A stretch of 64,000 bases of DNA. Source: Falsiroseomonas bella (lineage in GTDB: Bacteria; Pseudomonadota; Alphaproteobacteria; Acetobacterales; Acetobacteraceae). The stretch is taken from NCBI RefSeq assembly GCF_003173615.1, contig NZ_QGNA01000001.1, positions 868,001 to 932,000 of the forward strand, read 5' to 3'. Shown piece by piece: positions 52,152 through 60,843 of this stretch (position 1 is its first letter; each line of letters opens with the position of its first letter). Under the pieces are notes generated by a model. That model did not search any database and was not told the DNA's origin. It saw nothing but the letters and a program-made list of their open reading frames with translations. The translations under genes and the position numbers were made by a program.

Positions 52152-53756
52152 CTATCGCTCCGGCCCGTAGGCGGCTGCGGGCGTGGCCGCGGTGAGGTCG
52201 CCGGCGGCGGTCGGGCGGGAGGGGGCGCTGCTCAGGCCCAGGTCCTTGGCCAGGAGGCTGGTGGTGATGCGCGCGCCTTCGTAGATCACCGGCAGGCCGC
52301 TGCCCGGGTGGGTGCCGCCGCCGACCAGGTAGACGCCGTCCACGTCGCGGAAGCGATTGGCCGGGCGGAAGTAGAGCATCTGCCGCAGCTCGTGGGAGAG
52401 GTTGAAGGTCGCGCCGAAGCCCACGGCGTAGTCGTCGCGCCAGTCCTGAGGGGCGACGATCTTCTCGTAGCGGATATGCGGGCGGAGGTCCGGCAGGCCG
52501 AGCGCCTGGAGGCGGTCCAGCGCGACCTCCCGGTAGCGTGCGGCCTGTGCCGGCCAGTCCGGCTGCTTGAGCAGGTTGGGCACCGGCACCAGAACATACA
52601 GCGCGGTGTGGCCCGCGGGCGCCATGGTGGGATCGGTGGCGCCGGCGTGCTGCACGTACATCGAGGGCACTTCGGGAATGTCGCCGCGCTCGATCTGCGC
52701 GATGTTCTCCTGGTAGCCCTCGCTCAGCAGCACGGTGTGGTGCGCGAGTTCGGGGCAGGGCCGATCGAGGCCGAGATAGAGCATGAAGGTCGAGCAGGAG
52801 TAGTTCGCCTTCTCGATCTTCTCGTCGGGCCAGGTGGTGCGGAGCTCCTTCGGGATCAGCTTCGGGATGGCGTGCGCGAAGTCGGCGTTGACGACGACGG
52901 CGTCGGCGTCGTGGCGCGTGCCGCCGCTTTCCACGCCGCGGGCGCGCTTGCCGTCGAAGGCGATGCGATCCACCGGCGCATTCAGGCGGATTTCCGCGCC
53001 GAGGCGTTCCGCCACGCGCGCCATGGCGTGGGAGACGGCGCCGCAGCCGCCGATGGGGTGGAAGATCCCGTGCTCGTATTCGAGGTGGGAGAGGATGGTG
53101 AACAGGGACGGGCAGCGGAACGGGCTCATCCCCAGGTATTTCGTCTGGAAGGAGAAGGCCAGGCGGACGCGCGGGTCCTTGAAGTGGCGCGCCAGGTCGC
53201 GGTCCACGGTGGACCAGGGGCGCAGCAGCGGCAGCGCGCGGATCATGTCCCACTTGACCATGTCGAGCGGCGCCTCGAAGGCGCGTTCGAGCACGGGGCG
53301 GAAGACGTCGAGCTTGGCGCGGTTCTCCGCCATGAAGGGGCGCAGGCCCTTGGCGTCGCCGGGCGCGAACTTCGCGAGCTCCGCCTCCATCGCGTCCATG
53401 TCGGAGGAGGCGTCGAGCTGGGTCTGGCCCGTGCCGTGCTCGAAGATCAGCCGGTATTGCGGATCGAGCCGGCGCAGATCCACTTCCTTCTCCAGATCCG
53501 CGCCGCAGCGGACGAAAATCTCCTTCAGGATGCGCGGATAGAGGAAGAAGGTCGGGCCGAGATCGAAGCTGTAGCCTTCCGGCGTTGTCAGGGTGCGCGT
53601 GCGCCCGCCGACCACGCCGTCGCGCTCGAACACGGTGACCCTGGCGCCGGAGGCCGCGAGCAGCATGGCCGCGGCGAGCCCGCCGGGGCCGGCGCCGATG
53701 ATGGCGATCTTCGCGCGCGCGCGCTGGACGGCAGGGGAGGCAAGGAGCGTGTTCAT
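52152..53756 (-). CDS. crtN: Carotenoid desaturase (CrtN family)
   Basis: 534 residues, phytoene-desaturase family. FAD motif IAIIGAGPGGLAAAMLLAASG at the N-terminus, then GYSFDLGPTFFLYP and the C-terminal VYLVGGGTHPGSGLPVIYEG, the bacterial phytoene/diapophytoene desaturase signature. In the squalene route it would desaturate squalene to a 4,4'-diapo-carotene. It is the first carotenoid gene of the minus-strand run, 57 bases after the acyl-CoA dehydrogenase stop. It could instead act on a C40 substrate, but no C40 phytoene synthase gene is near. Confidence 0.82.
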   Translation of the reverse strand: MNTLLASPAVQRARAKIAIIGAGPGGLAAAMLLAASGARVTVFERDGVVGGRTRTLTTPEGYSFDLGPTFFLYPRILKEIFVRCGADLEKEVDLRRLDPQYRLIFEHGTGQTQLDASSDMDAMEAELAKFAPGDAKGLRPFMAENRAKLDVFRPVLERAFEAPLDMVKWDMIRALPLLRPWSTVDRDLARHFKDPRVRLAFSFQTKYLGMSPFRCPSLFTILSHLEYEHGIFHPIGGCGAVSHAMARVAERLGAEIRLNAPVDRIAFDGKRARGVESGGTRHDADAVVVNADFAHAIPKLIPKELRTTWPDEKIEKANYSCSTFMLYLGLDRPCPELAHHTVLLSEGYQENIAQIERGDIPEVPSMYVQHAGATDPTMAPAGHTALYVLVPVPNLLKQPDWPAQAARYREVALDRLQALGLPDLRPHIRYEKIVAPQDWRDDYAVGFGATFNLSHELRQMLYFRPANRFRDVDGVYLVGGGTHPGSGLPVIYEGARITTSLLAKDLGLSSAPSRPTAAGDLTAATPAAAYGPER

Positions 53757-53813
53757 GGGTCCCGCAGCCAGATGCCCCCGGCGCCGGAAGGCGCAAGGGG
53801 CGCGATGCTCATC

Positions 53814-55454
53814 TCATGCCGCAGCCGGCGCCGTGACGGAAGCCATGCCCGCATGGGCAGCTTCGATCTCGAGGCAGCGCGCGGTGGCGCGCGGCAGCAG
53901 GCGCGCCAGGTAGAAGGCGGCGAGCGGCGCGCGATCGGGCGCGGCCGCCGCGGCGCGGACCAGCATCCAGCCGCCGAGCGTCCAGCCGCAGGCCTCGAGA
54001 TAGGGCACGGCGAGGGATTGCGCCGCATCGGCGTCGCGCGCCTGCAGCGCGAGCATGGTCGCCGTCGCGTCCTGCAGGCGGGACGCGGCGGCGGCGAGGC
54101 CGGGTGTCGCCGCAACCTCGGCGAGCAGCGCGCGCATCGCGGCGCCGTCGTCCTTCGCCACCTTGCGCACCAGCAGGTCTATGGCCTGGATGCCGTTGGT
54201 GCCTTCGTAGATCGGCGCGATGCGCGCGTCGCGCAGCACCTGCGCGGCGCCGGTGTCCTCCACGAAGCCCATGCCGCCATGCACCTGGATGCCGAGCGAG
54301 GCGACGTCCACGCCGCGGTCGCTGCACCAGGACTTCACGATGGGGATGAGCAGCGCGAGGCGCGTCGCCGCGGCCTCGTCATGCAGCAGGTGGTGGCGAT
54401 CCAGCGCGGCGGCGGCCTCCAGCGCCAGCAGCCGGCCTGCGAGGGTGATCGCGCGCATCTCGTTCAGCATGCGCGCGACATCGGGGTGCTGCGCGATCGG
54501 GCGCCCGCCCTGCACGCGCTGCTCGGCATAGGCTTCGGCGAGTTGCAGGGCGCGCGCGCCCTGGCCCACGCCCTGCACGCCCACCGCGAGGCGTGCCGCG
54601 TTCATCATGGCGAACATCGCGTTCAGGCCGCGGCCGGGCTCGCCGACCATCTCGGCCTCCGCGCCCTCGAACAGCATGACGCAGGTGGGCGAGGCGTGGA
54701 TGCCCATCTTCTTCTCGATGCCGCCGCAGCGCAGCGCGTTGGGCGTGCCGTCATCCAGGATCCGCTGCGCGGCGAAGAGGCTGATCCCGCGCGATCCGGC
54801 GGGGGCATCGGGCAGGCGCGCCAGGATCAGGTGAAGGATGTTGTCGGTGGTCTCGTGCTCGCCCCAGGTGATGTAGATCTTCTGGCCATGGATGGCGTAG
54901 CGCCCGTTGCCGAGCGGCTCGGCGCGGGTGCGGATGGCGCCGAGGTCGGAGCCCGCCTGCGGCTCGGTCAGGTTCATCGTGCCCGGCCATTCGCCGGTGA
55001 CGAGCTTCGGCAGCCAGCGCGCCTTCTGGTCCTCGGTGCCGAAGCGGTCGAGGCAGTCGATCGCGCCGGCCGTCAGGATCGGGCCGAGGAAGAAGGCCAT
55101 GTCGGCGGCCGAGGCGAGCTCGTTCACCGCGGTCCAGATCGCATGCGGCAGGCCCTGGCCACCATGCGCCTCCGGCGCGGCGACGCCCTGCCAGCCGCTC
55201 TCGATCCAGGCCTTCATCGTGGCGTGGTACTGCGCCGGCACGGTGACGCGGCCATTGGCGTAGTGCGCGGCCTCGCGGTCGGCGGATTGCCAGCCGGGGG
55301 CCAGGACCTCGGTGCAGAAGCGGTCGGCCTCGCCGATCACGGCGGCGATGTCGTCGGCGCCGAGCGGCGCGCCGGCAGCGGCGGTCAGGCCGGGCAGGTC
55401 CACCACGCGGGTGAGCCCGAGGATCAGGTCGTCGGCAGCGGTGGATCGCGTCAT
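53814..55454 (-). CDS. Acyl-CoA dehydrogenase family protein (DmdC-like, shortened)
   Basis: 546 residues. Acyl-CoA_dh_N/M/1 order with MNLTEPQAGSDLGAIRTRA (flavin site), IYITWGEHETTDNILHL and the catalytic region IQVHGGMGFVEDTGAAQVLRD, then RIAPIYEGTNGIQAIDLL with the catalytic Glu. The C-terminal extension is like DmdC/3-methylmercaptopropionyl-CoA dehydrogenase but the total is about 50 residues shorter than usual. It oxidises an acyl-CoA with FAD. The stop precedes crtN by 57 bases; its place in carotenoid metabolism is unlikely. Confidence 0.85.
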   Translation of the reverse strand: MTRSTAADDLILGLTRVVDLPGLTAAAGAPLGADDIAAVIGEADRFCTEVLAPGWQSADREAAHYANGRVTVPAQYHATMKAWIESGWQGVAAPEAHGGQGLPHAIWTAVNELASAADMAFFLGPILTAGAIDCLDRFGTEDQKARWLPKLVTGEWPGTMNLTEPQAGSDLGAIRTRAEPLGNGRYAIHGQKIYITWGEHETTDNILHLILARLPDAPAGSRGISLFAAQRILDDGTPNALRCGGIEKKMGIHASPTCVMLFEGAEAEMVGEPGRGLNAMFAMMNAARLAVGVQGVGQGARALQLAEAYAEQRVQGGRPIAQHPDVARMLNEMRAITLAGRLLALEAAAALDRHHLLHDEAAATRLALLIPIVKSWCSDRGVDVASLGIQVHGGMGFVEDTGAAQVLRDARIAPIYEGTNGIQAIDLLVRKVAKDDGAAMRALLAEVAATPGLAAAASRLQDATATMLALQARDADAAQSLAVPYLEACGWTLGGWMLVRAAAAAPDRAPLAAFYLARLLPRATARCLEIEAAHAGMASVTAPAAA

Positions 55455-56599
55455 GCGGCGTGTTCCCGGATATCGTCGAGCAGGCCCTCGGCCGGCGGCG
55501 CCTCGCCGGCCGCCCAGGCGGCGAGCGCCCCGGCCAGGGCGGGATCGCGCGCGGCGCGCGCCAGCGCAAGCCCGAGCACGGGGCCAAACTTGAAGCCATG
55601 GCCGGAGAAGCCAGACATGACGAAGGCGCGCGAGCCGGCGCGTTCCAGGATGAAGCGCTCGTTCGGCTCCACGTCGTACCAGCAGGCGGCGGCGCCGAGC
55701 ACGCGGTAGCGCTCCAGGTCGCGGATGCGGTGGCGCGCGAGGCCGAGGATCTCCTCGGCCTCCGCTTCCGTGACCTCGCGCGGGCCGTCGGGGTCGGTGG
55801 TCGGGGCGAAGCGGTGGTCGCCGATCTTGAGCGGCGTGCCGGCCACCGGCGGCACGGCGTAGAAGCCGCCATCCACCGCCAGGTCCAGCAGCATCGGCGC
55901 GCGCGCCCAGGCCTCGGCGAGATCGGGCGGCGGGGCGAGGCGCACCAGCACCTGGCGCGTCGGGCGCACCCGCGCGGCGAGGCCCGGGATGAAGCGCGGA
56001 TTCCAGGGTCCGGCGGCCAGCACCAGCAGGTCGCCGGCGCGGGTGCTGCCGTCCGCGAGGGTCAGCGTCGCCCGGTCCGGGTCGAAGCCGGTGGCGCGGG
56101 CGCGCTCGATGACGACGCCGCGGGCGGCGAGCAGGCGGGCGAGCATCGCGACGATCCGGCGCGCCAGCAGCACGCCGCCGGGCTGCAGCCGGAAGGCTTC
56201 GGCGATGCCGTCGGGGCGGAGGAAGGGATAGGCGGCGGTGACGGAAGCGGCATCCAGCGGCTCGGCCGCGCGACCGTCGGCGGCGAGCGCGTCGCGGCTC
56301 TCGGCCAGCCAGCCGCCGGCATGCTGGGAAAGGGCGAGCACGCCGGTCTGCACATAGGGGCGCTCGCCGGCCTCGGCGAAGAGCAGGTCCCAGGCGGCGT
56401 AGGCCGGGTCCACCATCCGCATGTAGCCGGCCTGCGCGCCATAGGCGTGGCGGATCAGGCGGTGGTCGTCCACCGAGGCGCCGCGGGGATTCGGCACCTC
56501 ATCCTGTTCGACGATGCGGACCGCGAGGCCGGCGCGCGACAGCGCCCAGGCCGCCGAGAGCCCCATGATCCCGCCGCCGAGCACGACCGCCGTTTCCAT
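55451..56599 (-). CDS. FAD-dependent amine oxidase (sarcosine/N-methyltryptophan oxidase type)
   Basis: 382 residues, DAO family, GGGIMGLSAAWALSRAG at the N-terminus, PRGASVDDHRLIRHAYG (typical of monomeric sarcosine oxidase/MTOX), RPTRQVLVRL and AFVMSGFSGHGFKFGPVLG at the C-terminus. It oxidises a secondary or N-methyl amine with H2O2 production. The stop overlaps the acyl-CoA dehydrogenase start (ATGA). It is preceded by the histone-H1-like gene. Confidence 0.87.
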   Translation of the reverse strand: METAVVLGGGIMGLSAAWALSRAGLAVRIVEQDEVPNPRGASVDDHRLIRHAYGAQAGYMRMVDPAYAAWDLLFAEAGERPYVQTGVLALSQHAGGWLAESRDALAADGRAAEPLDAASVTAAYPFLRPDGIAEAFRLQPGGVLLARRIVAMLARLLAARGVVIERARATGFDPDRATLTLADGSTRAGDLLVLAAGPWNPRFIPGLAARVRPTRQVLVRLAPPPDLAEAWARAPMLLDLAVDGGFYAVPPVAGTPLKIGDHRFAPTTDPDGPREVTEAEAEEILGLARHRIRDLERYRVLGAAACWYDVEPNERFILERAGSRAFVMSGFSGHGFKFGPVLGLALARAARDPALAGALAAWAAGEAPPAEGLLDDIREHAA

Positions 56600-56645
56600 G
56601 GGCGCAGTGTCGCCCGGCGGCGATCCCTTGGCGAGGGGGGCGGCG

Positions 56646-56668
56646 GGCGGGGGCCGTCGGCCCCCGCC
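56646..56668. terminator. Hairpin after the H1-like gene
   Basis: Arms GGCGGGGGCCG (56646-56656) and CGGCCCCCGCC (56658-56668) pair perfectly (11 bp) around a single base, so the real loop must open a few pairs. It lies 13 bases after the H1-like stop in its transcription direction, without a T-run. Rho-independent function is uncertain. Confidence 0.45.
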
Positions 56669-56680
56669 GCCGTCAGCGCG

Positions 56681-57469
56681 TCACTGCGCCCGGCTGCGGC
56701 TGCCGCCGCGGCCCGTTGTGCCGCGCCCACCCTTCGCCGCGGTGCTGCCCCGCCGCGGCGCAGCCGGCTTGCGCGTGCGGGAGGCCGCCGTCTTGCCGCC
56801 ATTGGCGCGCGAGGCGGTCTTGGTGGTGCGGCTCGCGCTGGCCTTCGCCGCGGTGCCCTTCGCGGCGGTGCGGCCCTTCGTGGTGCGCGCGCCGGAGGCG
56901 GCGGTGCCGCGCTTCGTGCCGGCGGCCTTGCCGCGCGTGGTGGTGGCGGACTTGCCGCGCGTGGTGCTGGCGGCCTTCCCGCGCGTGGCGCCGGCCGTCT
57001 TGCCGCGAGAGGCGGTGCCGGCCTTGGCGCGTGTGCCGGTCGCGGCCTTGCCGCGCGTGGCTGTGCCGGCCTTGCCGCGCGTCGTGGTGCCGGCCTTCGC
57101 GGTGCGACCCTTGGCCGCCGCGCCGGTGCGGCCGGTCGCCTTGCGCGCGGTGCCCGTGCGGGAGGCGGCGGCGCGCGTGCCGGTCGCGCGCTTCGCGGTG
57201 CCTGCGCGCTTCGCCGTGCCGCCGGCGGCGGTCTTGCCGCGCGTGCCGGCTGCGCTGCGGCCGGTCTTCGCGGCGGTGCGACCGCTCTTCGCCGCCGCAC
57301 CGCGCGTGCCCGCGCTCTTCCGCGCCGAGGGACCGGCGACCACCTTGCCGCTGCCACCCGTGGCGCGGCGTCGTGCGGGCGCGCGGCGGCGCGGCTTCTC
57401 CTGCTCGGGCTGCTCGGTCATCGCCTCGCCCTCCGGTGGCGTGCGGTTCTGCTCGAGGTCGTCGCTCAT
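56681..57469 (-). CDS. Histone H1-like Lys/Ala/Thr/Arg-rich repeat protein
   Basis: 262 residues. After an acidic-hydrophilic N-terminus (MSDDLEQNRTPPEGEAMTEQ) the rest is a string of TxRGKA/TGTARKA/TAAKT-type repeats rich in Lys, Arg, Ala, Gly and Thr, with no predicted fold and strongly positive charge. Such proteins (AlgP, HctB, Hc2-like) bind DNA and condense chromatin. AGGAG precedes ATG 57469. The repetitive DNA makes length variation between strains likely. It is not a CRISPR: the repeats are coding and 12-30 bases long without spacers. Confidence 0.75.
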   Translation of the reverse strand: MSDDLEQNRTPPEGEAMTEQPEQEKPRRRAPARRRATGGSGKVVAGPSARKSAGTRGAAAKSGRTAAKTGRSAAGTRGKTAAGGTAKRAGTAKRATGTRAAASRTGTARKATGRTGAAAKGRTAKAGTTTRGKAGTATRGKAATGTRAKAGTASRGKTAGATRGKAASTTRGKSATTTRGKAAGTKRGTAASGARTTKGRTAAKGTAAKASASRTTKTASRANGGKTAASRTRKPAAPRRGSTAAKGGRGTTGRGGSRSRAQ

Positions 57470-57623
57470 CGCTTGATGCTCCTGTCGCGTCCCGTTGTCG
57501 GCTCTGCGCTTCGCTGTCTTCGCGCGACGCCGCGCATCCGCTCCCTGCGCCGCACGCGACGCGTTGCGCGCGGTTGCGAAGGCGAACGTCACGTCGCGGC
57601 GATTGTTCCCGCGACCGTCCCGT

Positions 57624-58466
57624 TCAGCGCCAATGAATCATCAGTGAGGCGTCGAGAGTCGCACCGGGCTGCAGCACATGCATCGCGCCATGCGCGGCGG
57701 CGGCGGGACGGTTCGGCGCATCGGGCGCATGCGTCACCGGCTCCACCGCGACCGCGTCCGCGCCGCGCGGCACGAAGAGATGCAGGTTGGACGACCAGGC
57801 GCCGCGCGCGCGCAGCGTCAGCCCGTGGCCATCCGACCAGTCCAGATGCAGCGTGCCGTCCCAGCCCGCGAAATGCCCGTCGAGGCCTTCCAGCATCGCC
57901 GCATCGCCGACGAGGCCGGTACTCGGGCGCGGCCCGATCGGCAGGTTGCGCGCATCGCGGCCGAAGGCGGTGCGCGCGGCGAAGGCGATGCGCGTGCCAG
58001 GGCGTCGGGCGAAGTAGGGATGCCAGCCGAAACCCATCGGCGTGGGCGCGGCGGCGCCGTTGGTCAGCGCGAAGTCCATCGCCAGGTGGTCGGGATGCAG
58101 CCGCACCGCCATGCGCGCGCGGCCGGCGAAGGGCGGGCGGTCGAAGGCGCAGTCCAGCACGGCGGAGTCCGCTCGGCTTTCGGTGACCGTCCAGGGCATG
58201 TCGCGCAGGAAGCCGTGGATCGCGGTGTCCTCCTCCGGCCGGTTGACCGGCAGGCGGTGCTCCACGCCGCCCACGACGATCCGCCCGCCATCGAGGCGGT
58301 TGGTCCAGGGCGCCATGAGGAAGGCGGCGAAGAAGCCGCGGCCGGGCTCCGCCCCTTCCGGCAGCGGCGCGAGCAGCGCGCGCCCCGCATGGTCGAGCCG
58401 CGCGAAGGCCGCGCCGCGTTCGGGCAGGATCAGCGCGGTGGCATCACCCGCTTCAAGCCGGATCAT
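57624..58466 (-). CDS. Aldose 1-epimerase family protein
   Basis: 280 residues, galactose mutarotase-like beta-sandwich. Landmarks are LMAPWTNRLDGG, TAIHGFLRDMPW (catalytic His), MGFGWHPYF (catalytic His) and VAVEPVTHAPDAPN (catalytic Glu). It interconverts anomers, here probably of uronic acids or their lactone, because uronate dehydrogenase uses a specific anomer and sits directly upstream. ATG 58466 is chosen; the upstream part of the open frame is the GC-rich hairpin region. Confidence 0.87.
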   Translation of the reverse strand: MIRLEAGDATALILPERGAAFARLDHAGRALLAPLPEGAEPGRGFFAAFLMAPWTNRLDGGRIVVGGVEHRLPVNRPEEDTAIHGFLRDMPWTVTESRADSAVLDCAFDRPPFAGRARMAVRLHPDHLAMDFALTNGAAAPTPMGFGWHPYFARRPGTRIAFAARTAFGRDARNLPIGPRPSTGLVGDAAMLEGLDGHFAGWDGTLHLDWSDGHGLTLRARGAWSSNLHLFVPRGADAVAVEPVTHAPDAPNRPAAAAHGAMHVLQPGATLDASLMIHWR

Positions 58467-58604
58467 CGGCGACGCCCACAGGCGGCCTGCCGCGGCGGGC
58501 CGAGGCCGCGAAGCGGCCCGCGCACCGAGCAACCGTGCCACGCGATGCGACCGCGGCCTGCGCGAAGGCAAGGCCGCGGAGCGGCCGCCCGCCGTTTGAG
58601 GGCA
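58467..58604. repeat. GC-rich hairpin region between udh and epimerase
   Basis: It holds GGCCGC/GCGGCC (58504-58509, 58513-58518) and CCGCGGCCT/AGGCCGCGG (58551-58559, 58571-58579). It has no recognised gene. Its style resembles the leader at 10188-10276, but the two are not clearly homologous. Confidence 0.4.
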
Positions 58605-59444
58605 TCAATCAAGATCGAACGCGTCGCGGGGGGAGAAGCCGCCTTTCCGCGAATACTCGATGGGTGTGTAGAAGCCGCCCTGGTAGCGCTCCTCCACCGG
58701 GTCGCCCGAGACCTTGCCCTCGATCTCCGCCCGGTAGTCCTCGGCATTGTCCTGCGGCTGCCAGCCGATGCGGTCGCGGTGGTCCTTGCCCCAGAAGGTC
58801 GCGGGGTTGTTGGAGGCGCCCCAGATCACGCTGTGGCCGACGCGCTCCGCCTCGATGCAGCGGATCATCATGCGCGCGAGATCGGGGTAGGACAGCCAGG
58901 TGGACAGCGCGCGGGCGTTCATCGGCTTCGGCGTGCAGGAGCCGATGCGGACATTGACGTTCTCGACGCCGTGCTTGTCCCAGTAGAGCCGGCCCATCAG
59001 CTCCCCGTACACCTTGGACAGGCCGTAGTAGCCGTCCGGGCGGAACTGGCAGTCGAAGTCGAGCTTCGCCTCGTTCCCCTTCGGCCGCTCATGGAAGCCG
59101 ATGGTGTGGTTGGAGCTGGCGAAGACCAGGCGCGCGCCTTCGCGGCGGGCGGCTTCGTAGATGTGATAGAGGCCGCGGATGTTCGGCTCGATGATCGTCT
59201 CGAAGGGCTGCTCGGTGGCGTTGCCGCCGAAATGCAGGATGGTGCCGCAGCCCTCCGCCTGGCGGACGATGGCCAGCGCCTCGTTCAGGTCGGCGCGGAC
59301 GAATTTTGCCCCAGCCGGCAGCGGGTCGGGGAAGGGGCTGATGTCGGTCAGGCGCAGCGTGTAGCCGGCCGCGCCGAGCTCGCGCGCCAGCATGCGGCCG
59401 AGCGCGCCGGAGGCGCCGGTGAGCAGGACGGGCTTCTTCTGCAT
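58605..59444 (-). CDS. udh: NAD-dependent uronate dehydrogenase
   Basis: 279 residues, extended SDR. Rossmann motif GASGALG (10-16), HFGGNATEQPF (about 71-81), ASSNHTIGF (109-117) and the catalytic Y140/K144 (YYGLSK) match uronate dehydrogenases, as does RIGSCTPKPMNARALSTWLSYPDL further on. It oxidises galacturonate or glucuronate to the aldarolactone with NAD+. AAAGGA precedes the ATG. It lies between a TRAP transporter and an aldose epimerase, which suits a uronate-import-and-oxidise cluster. Confidence 0.87.
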   Translation of the reverse strand: MQKKPVLLTGASGALGRMLARELGAAGYTLRLTDISPFPDPLPAGAKFVRADLNEALAIVRQAEGCGTILHFGGNATEQPFETIIEPNIRGLYHIYEAARREGARLVFASSNHTIGFHERPKGNEAKLDFDCQFRPDGYYGLSKVYGELMGRLYWDKHGVENVNVRIGSCTPKPMNARALSTWLSYPDLARMMIRCIEAERVGHSVIWGASNNPATFWGKDHRDRIGWQPQDNAEDYRAEIEGKVSGDPVEERYQGGFYTPIEYSRKGGFSPRDAFDLD

Positions 59445-59538
59445 CGTCAGGTCCTTTCGATCAGCGTTGTCGCGGCAGGCGGCTCGCGCAGCGAGCCCAG
59501 GCGGCGCGTGCGGCCGGCCCGGCGCGTGAGGCCGCCCA

Positions 59539-60837
59539 TCAGCCGCCATAGCCGAGCAGCAGGCGCGGCAAAGTGAGGGAGACCTCGGGCACGTAGGTCG
59601 TCAGCGCCAGCGCCACGAGGATGGCGCCCCAGAACGGCCAGATGGTGCGCATCACATCCTCGATGCGGATGCGCCCGATGGCGCAGCCGACGAACAGGAC
59701 GGCGCCGACCGGCGGCGTCGTCAGGCCGAGGCCGAGATTCATCATCATCACCATGCCGAACTGCACCGGGTCCACGCCGATGGCGGTGACGACCGGCAGG
59801 AAGATCGGCGTGGTGATCAGGATCAGCGCCGCCATGTCCATCACCGCGCCCAGAAGCAGCAGGCAGACATTGATCAGCAGCAGGATCACCACCGGATTGT
59901 CGCTGATCGCCAGCATGCCCTCGGTCAGGATCTCCGGCAGGCGATAGAGCGCGAGGAGATAGGCGAAGGCCGTCGCGGTGCCCACCAGCAGGAACACCAC
60001 CGCGGAGGTCCGGACGCTGGCCGCGACGGCGATCTTGAAGTCGGCCCAGGACAGCGCGCGATAGACCAGGATGGTCACGGCGAGCGCCCAGATCGTGCCG
60101 AAGGCGGCGCTCTCCGTGACGGTGAAGATGCCCGACAGCACGCCGCCGAGGATGATGATGGCCGTGAACAGGCCCGGCAGCGCATCCAGGAAGGTCCAGG
60201 CCAGTTGCCGGAAGCCCTTCCAGCCCTCCGCCGGATAACCGCGCCGCACGGCCATGACATAGGCGGCGAGCGCGAGGAACAGGCACATCAGCAGGCCCGG
60301 CACGATGCCCGCGATGAACAGCGCGCTGACCGAGATGCCGCCGCCCGCGGCCAGCGAATAGAGGATCATGTTGTGGCTGGGCGGGATCAGGATGCCGGCG
60401 ATGGAGGAGGTGACCGTCAGGCTCACCGCATAGTCCACGCCATACCCCTTCGCCTTCATGGCCGGGATCAGGATGGTGCCGGTCGCGGAGGTGTCCGCCA
60501 CCGCCGAGCCCGAGATGCCGCCGAACAGCATGGAGGTGGAGACATCCACCATCCCGAGCCCGCCGCGCATCCAGCCGACGCAGGCAGAGGCGAGCGCGAC
60601 GAGGCGCCGCGCGATGCCGCCATGCAGCATCAGCTCGCCCGCGAAGATGAAGAAGGGGATCGCCAGCAGCGAGAAGATGCTCATCCCCGACGCCATCTGC
60701 TGGAAGGCGACGGCGGGGTTCAGTCCCTCCCACAGGAAGCCCGCAAGGGCGGCGATGCCCAGGGTGAAGGCGACCGGCACGCCGGCGACGACGCCGAGGA
60801 CGAAGACGGCGATGATCAGGACCAGCCCGAATTCCAC
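59539..60837 (-). CDS. dctM: TRAP transporter large permease DctM
   Basis: 432 residues with about 12 membrane helices. TRAP-DctM landmarks are NPAVAFQQMASGMSIFSLLAIPFFIFAGELM, GISGSAVADTSATGTILIPAMKAKGYG and PPSHNMILYSLAAGG, each in outline. It carries substrate with Na+. GTG start 60837 with GGAG upstream. The small-permease stop lies 6 bases before it. The substrate is probably a uronate from context. Confidence 0.93.
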   Translation of the reverse strand: MEFGLVLIIAVFVLGVVAGVPVAFTLGIAALAGFLWEGLNPAVAFQQMASGMSIFSLLAIPFFIFAGELMLHGGIARRLVALASACVGWMRGGLGMVDVSTSMLFGGISGSAVADTSATGTILIPAMKAKGYGVDYAVSLTVTSSIAGILIPPSHNMILYSLAAGGGISVSALFIAGIVPGLLMCLFLALAAYVMAVRRGYPAEGWKGFRQLAWTFLDALPGLFTAIIILGGVLSGIFTVTESAAFGTIWALAVTILVYRALSWADFKIAVAASVRTSAVVFLLVGTATAFAYLLALYRLPEILTEGMLAISDNPVVILLLINVCLLLLGAVMDMAALILITTPIFLPVVTAIGVDPVQFGMVMMMNLGLGLTTPPVGAVLFVGCAIGRIRIEDVMRTIWPFWGAILVALALTTYVPEVSLTLPRLLLGYGG

Positions 60838-60843
60838 GAAGCG

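Noticed and set aside
50322-53756. C40 carotenoid (phytoene-based) pathway
   Set aside because: The only prenyl-condensing enzymes here are HpnC/HpnD-type with HpnE next to them; no CrtB, CrtY or CrtE-type gene is present in the window.
56700-57400. Repeat tract in the H1-like gene as a CRISPR array
   Set aside because: Repeats are short, imperfect, without spacers, and translate into a continuous basic repeat protein.
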